From: Tetranychus cinnabarinus
Taxonomy: Eukaryota; Arthropoda; Arachnida; Trombidiformes; Tetranychidae
Direction: 5' to 3'
NCBI GenBank assembly: GCA_022266195.1
Contig: WHVY01000007.1
Coordinates: forward strand, 3,224,001-3,288,000
Length of the DNA stretch: 64,000 nucleotides
Shown: positions 60,443 to 64,000 of the stretch, piece after piece
Layout: each line of letters begins with the position of its first letter
Position numbering within the stretch: position 1 is the first letter of the stretch
Made by a program: the position numbers and the translations under genes
Notes under the pieces: generated by a model
The model's database searches: none
Seen by the model: the letters and a program-made list of their open reading frames with translations, nothing else
Told to the model about the DNA's origin: nothing

Positions 60443-62012
60443 GTTGCTAAAAAGACACGAACAACACAATTGTTGCATACAAGCACAAATTGACAAAAAT
60501 TGACAAAACAAAGAAAGTCTAATGGACAAAAAAGGGTAATGATTACCTATGTTTTCAAACTGCCTTATGTTTTGAGACTTGAGTTTTGAACAAAAACAGA
60601 ACAAAAATCTTATGCGTTAGAAGGATCTAAATTTTATTCAGTAATCAGTCATGAATTATTATAGCCCATAATAATATCTAATGACAAGTGAAAGAATGAT
60701 GATTTTGTCAGATGCCATTCTCGAAATATCGAGGTTCAAAAGTTTAAGGCTAATTCTAGACTTTTGATTCATAATTGGCATTATGCTGGACTTATTTGCG
60801 ATGATAATAGCTTTCCAATTACCCTGAGATCAATAGAAATACCTGAACGATCTTCTTTTGCAAAGAATCATCTATTTATTCCATTTAAGTTAGGCCAAAA
60901 GGCGTTTATAATTAAACTATTACTTTAGTTGTTGCTAAAAAAGACACAAACAACACAATTGTTGCATTTAAGCAAAAAATTGACAAAAATTGACAAAACA
61001 AAGAAAGTCTAATGGACAAAAAAGGGTAATGATTACCTATGTTTTCAAACTGCCTTATGTTTTGAGACTTGAGTTTTGAACAAAAACAGAACAAAAATCT
61101 TATGCGTTAGAAGGATCTAAATTTTATTCAGTAATCAGTCATGAATTATTATAGCCCATAATAATATCTAATGACAAGTGAAAGAATGATGATTTTGTCA
61201 GATGCCATTCTCGAAATATCGAGGTTCAAAAGTTTAAGGCTAATTCTAGACTTTTGATTCATAATTGGCATTATGCTGGACTTATTTGCGATGATAATAG
61301 CTTTCCAATTACCCTGAGATCAATAGAAATACCTGAACGATCTTCTTTTGCAAAGAATCATCTATTTATTCCATTTAAGTTAGGCCAAAAGGCGTTTATA
61401 ATTAAACTATTACTTTAGTTGTTGCTAAAAAAGACACAAACAACACAATTGTTGCATTTAAGCAAAAAATTGACAAAAATTGACAAAACAAAGAAAGTCT
61501 AATGGACAAAAAAGGGTAATGATTACCTATGTTTTCAAACTGCCTTATGTTTTGAGACTTGAGTTTTGAACAAAAACAGAACAAAAATCTTATGCGTTAG
61601 AAGGATCTAAATTTTATTCAGTAATCAGTCATGAATTATTATAGCCCATAATAATATCTAATGACAAGTGAAAGAATGATGATTTTGTCAGATGCCATTC
61701 TCGAAATATCGAGGTTCAAAAGTTTAAGGCTAATTCTAGACTTTTGATTCATAATTGGCATTATGCTGAACTGATTTGCGATGACAATAGCTTTCCAATT
61801 ACCCTGAGATCAATAGAAATACCTGAACGATCTTCTTTTGCAAAGAATCATCTATTTATTCCATTTAAGTTAGGCCAAAAGGCGTTTATAATTAAACTAT
61901 TACTTTAGTTGTTGCTAAAAAAGACACAAACAACACAATTGTTGCATTTAAGCAAAAAATTGACAAAAATTGACAAAACAAAGAAAGTTTAATGGGCAAA
62001 AACGAGTAATAA
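60443..62012 (+). repeat. 490-bp tandem repeat array
   Basis: Units beginning GTTGCTAAAAAAGACACAAA start at 60443 (diverged first 40 bases), 60931, 61421 and 61911 (partial, breaking off near 62010). Spacing is 488, 490 and 490 bases. Units 2 and 3 are almost identical. The third unit carries private changes (CTGAACTGATTTGCGATGAC at 61766-61785, where units 1 and 2 have CTGGACTTATTTGCGATGAT). Each unit holds a chance 60-70-residue minus-strand frame and the motif CTCGAAATATCGAGGTTCAA; these frames are not genes. Very high similarity means recent amplification or homogenisation, or an assembly effect. Confidence 0.9.
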
Positions 62013-63658
62013 TTAACTTTTTGCAAATTTAGATTATGTTAGTTTGTAGAGAATTAAAAACTGAATCCATTTATCCTATTAAAATATTTCTCTGATCTAC
62101 ACTTTTCGAAGAAATCGCGATCAAATTTGAAACTTCGAATGCCATTTGTACAAAAATGGAAGCAGATTTTTTTATGAAACTTATTTTGCAGATGCGATTT
62201 GTGATTCCTAACCAGAAAATGAACTTATATTTTGAATTAAAATTTTCTGTTTCTGTACAACTTCGATTCTTCGATTTTCAGTAAAACTGGCCGTTTTCTG
62301 TGACCTTTGGAGTTAGAGGTCTGAAACTTATTATGAGTCCATGAAAACCATTTGTACATGTCATGAATCTAATACTTTTTTCAATTCAATATCAGTTCTC
62401 CTGATTTTGGCCATTGGACTGAAAAGTTTGAACCTCGATATTTCGAGAATGGCACATGACACAATCATCATTCTTTCACTTAACATTAGATATTATTATG
62501 GGCTATAATAATTTATGACAAATTACCGAATAAAATCAAGATCCTTCTAACGGGTAAGATTTTTGTTCAGGCACCATTCAACTTTAAAACTCAATTCTCA
62601 AATTTGAAAACACAAGTATCTAAATGCTATAACTTTTGTCGTAAGATCTTGAACAATTTAATGTTTAAATATATTTTAACTCATAATGAGATCTAATGTT
62701 AAGTGAAAGAATGATGATTGTGTCATGTGCCATTCTCGAAATATCGAGGTTCAAACTTTTCAGTCCAATGGCCAAAATCAGGAGAACTGATATTGAATTG
62801 AAAAAAGTATTAGATTCATGACATGTACAAATGGTTTTCATGGACTCATAATAAGTTTCAGACCTCTAACTCCAAAGGTCACAGAAAACGGCCAGTTTTA
62901 CTGAAAATCGAAGAATCGAAGTTGTACAGAAACAGAAAATTTTAATTCAAAATATAAGTTCATTTTCTGGTTAGGAATCACAAATCGCATCTGCAAAATA
63001 AGTTTCATAAAAAAATCTGCTTCCATTTTTGTACAAATGGCATTCGAAGTTTCAAATTTGATCGCGATTTCTTCGAAAAGTGTAGATCAGAGAAATATTT
63101 TAATAGGATAAATGGATTCAGTTTTTAATTCTCTACAAACTAACATAATCTAAATTTGCAAAAAGTTAATTATTACTCGTTTTTGCCCATTAAACTTTCT
63201 TTGTTTTGTCAATTTTTGTCAATTTTTTGCTTAAATGCAACAATTGTGTTGTTTGTGTCTTTTTTAGCAACAACTAAAGTAATAGTTTAATTATAAACGC
63301 CTTTTGGCCTAACTTAAATGGAATAAATAGATGATTCTTTGCAAAAGAAGATCGTTCAGGTATTTCTATTGATCTCAGGGTAATTGGAAAGCTATTGTCA
63401 TCGCAAATCAGTTCAGCATAATGCCAATTATGAATCAAAAGTCTAGAATTAGCCTTAAACTTTTGAACCTCGATATTTCGAGAATGGCATCTGACAAAAT
63501 CATCATTCTTTCACTTGTCATTAGATATTATTATGGGCTATAATAATTCATGACTGATTACTGAATAAAATTTAGATCCTTCTAACGCATAAGATTTTTG
63601 TTCTGTTTTTGTTCAAAACTCAAGTCTCAAAACATAAGGCAGTTTGAAAACATAGGTA
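61524..63658. repeat. Large palindrome: 968-base inverted arms with 199-base spacer
   Basis: Left arm 61524-62491 and right arm 62691-63658 are reverse complements, symmetrical about position 62591. Paired positions always sum to 125182 at widely separated test points, so I found no net indel between the arms. The left arm includes most of the third 490-bp unit, the partial fourth, and about 480 bases of non-tandem sequence. The right arm reproduces the private substitutions of the third unit. The spacer 62492-62690 is not palindromic. It is an old, diverged copy of the sequence at about 63530-63730. Confidence 0.88.
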
Positions 63659-64000
63659 TCTAAATGCTATAACTTTTTTCGCAAGGTCTTGAACTGTTTA
63701 ATGTTTCAGTATATTATAACTCATAATTGGATCTAATGTTTGGCCAAGAATGATGATTTCAGGTTACGCCATTACTAAAATATCGAGGTTCAAAGTTTTT
63801 AGGCCAATGGTCAAAATCAAGAGAACTGATAGTAAATTTAAAAAAGTTTTGGATCCATGATGTGAATCAACAATTTTCATGGGCAGATAATGAGTTTCAG
63901 CTCACTAACTCTGAAGGTCATAGAACACGGTCGGTTTGACTAAAAATCACACTAATCGGTTTTACAGAAAAAGAAAAGTTTTATTTCTCAAAATAAGTAC
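62492..64000 (+). repeat. Diverged direct repeat with about 1.04-kb period
   Basis: Sequence at about 62500-62960 recurs in the same orientation at about 63535-64000 with substitutions and small indels (for example TATCTAAATGCTATAACTTT at 62618 and 63658, and the ATATCGAGGTTCAAA motif at 62743 and 63779). The repeat block therefore continues beyond the right window edge and is older than the palindrome arms. Confidence 0.75.

Noticed and set aside
60395..61584. Three nearly identical minus-strand frames of 60-69 residues
   Set aside because: They recur because the 490-bp repeat unit recurs; there are no family features and no upstream signals, so they are repeat shadows.
1..64000. CRISPR arrays, bacterial operons, prophage or integron features
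   Set aside because: Split genes with GT-AG introns and animal gene families throughout; no prokaryotic signals were seen.

Overview
The window is animal nuclear DNA, AT-rich, with short GT-AG introns of mostly 50-130 bases in the compact genes. The protein set (Trio/Kalirin, Med14, Mitf, fuzzy, myotrophin, Txndc15, a pair of highly diverged DEG/ENaC-like channels) fits a compact arthropod genome. I infer an acariform mite, most like the spider mite Tetranychus, but no sequence here proves the species. Exon structures were assembled by hand from splice-site consensus, reading phase and family similarity. No alignments or database searches were run.

Left part (1-28 kb), gene-dense: the 5' part of Ppan (peter pan, ribosome biogenesis, minus strand); a Trio/Kalirin RhoGEF (minus) with only the middle spectrin repeats and the first DH-PH module; glucose-6-phosphate isomerase (plus); myotrophin (minus); a GT49 glycosyltransferase of the B4GAT1/LARGE type with an extra N-terminal beta-rich domain (plus); fuzzy (Fuz, minus) and Mediator subunit 14 (plus), which diverge from a 367-base shared promoter holding a perfect DRE palindrome.

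Middle part (28-47 kb), gene-poor: a minus-strand gene for a secreted or membrane-anchored Ser/Pro/His-rich protein of unknown function. Its main exon is at 29.5-31.8 kb, with a 44-base microexon and a signal-peptide exon. Phase-compatible candidate exons continue upstream to 40.8 kb. Next come several kb with no recognisable gene, a dispersed 125-bp repeat pair and a 147-bp MITE with TACAGGG ends.

Right part (47-64 kb): Txndc15 (plus) is split by a 7.6-kb intron, inside which the bHLH-Zip gene Mitf lies on the opposite strand. Two divergent DEG/ENaC-like paralogues follow. The window ends in a repeat block: a 490-bp tandem array running into a large palindrome with two 968-base arms around a 199-base spacer, plus older direct copies of the same family.

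No operon-like cooperation is visible. Two genes (Fuz and Txndc15) have homologues tied to ciliogenesis. The most unusual items are the palindromic satellite block, the GT49 with its extra domain, the short single-GEF Trio, the unknown low-complexity protein, and the DEG/ENaC-like pair that lacks a cytosolic N-terminus.
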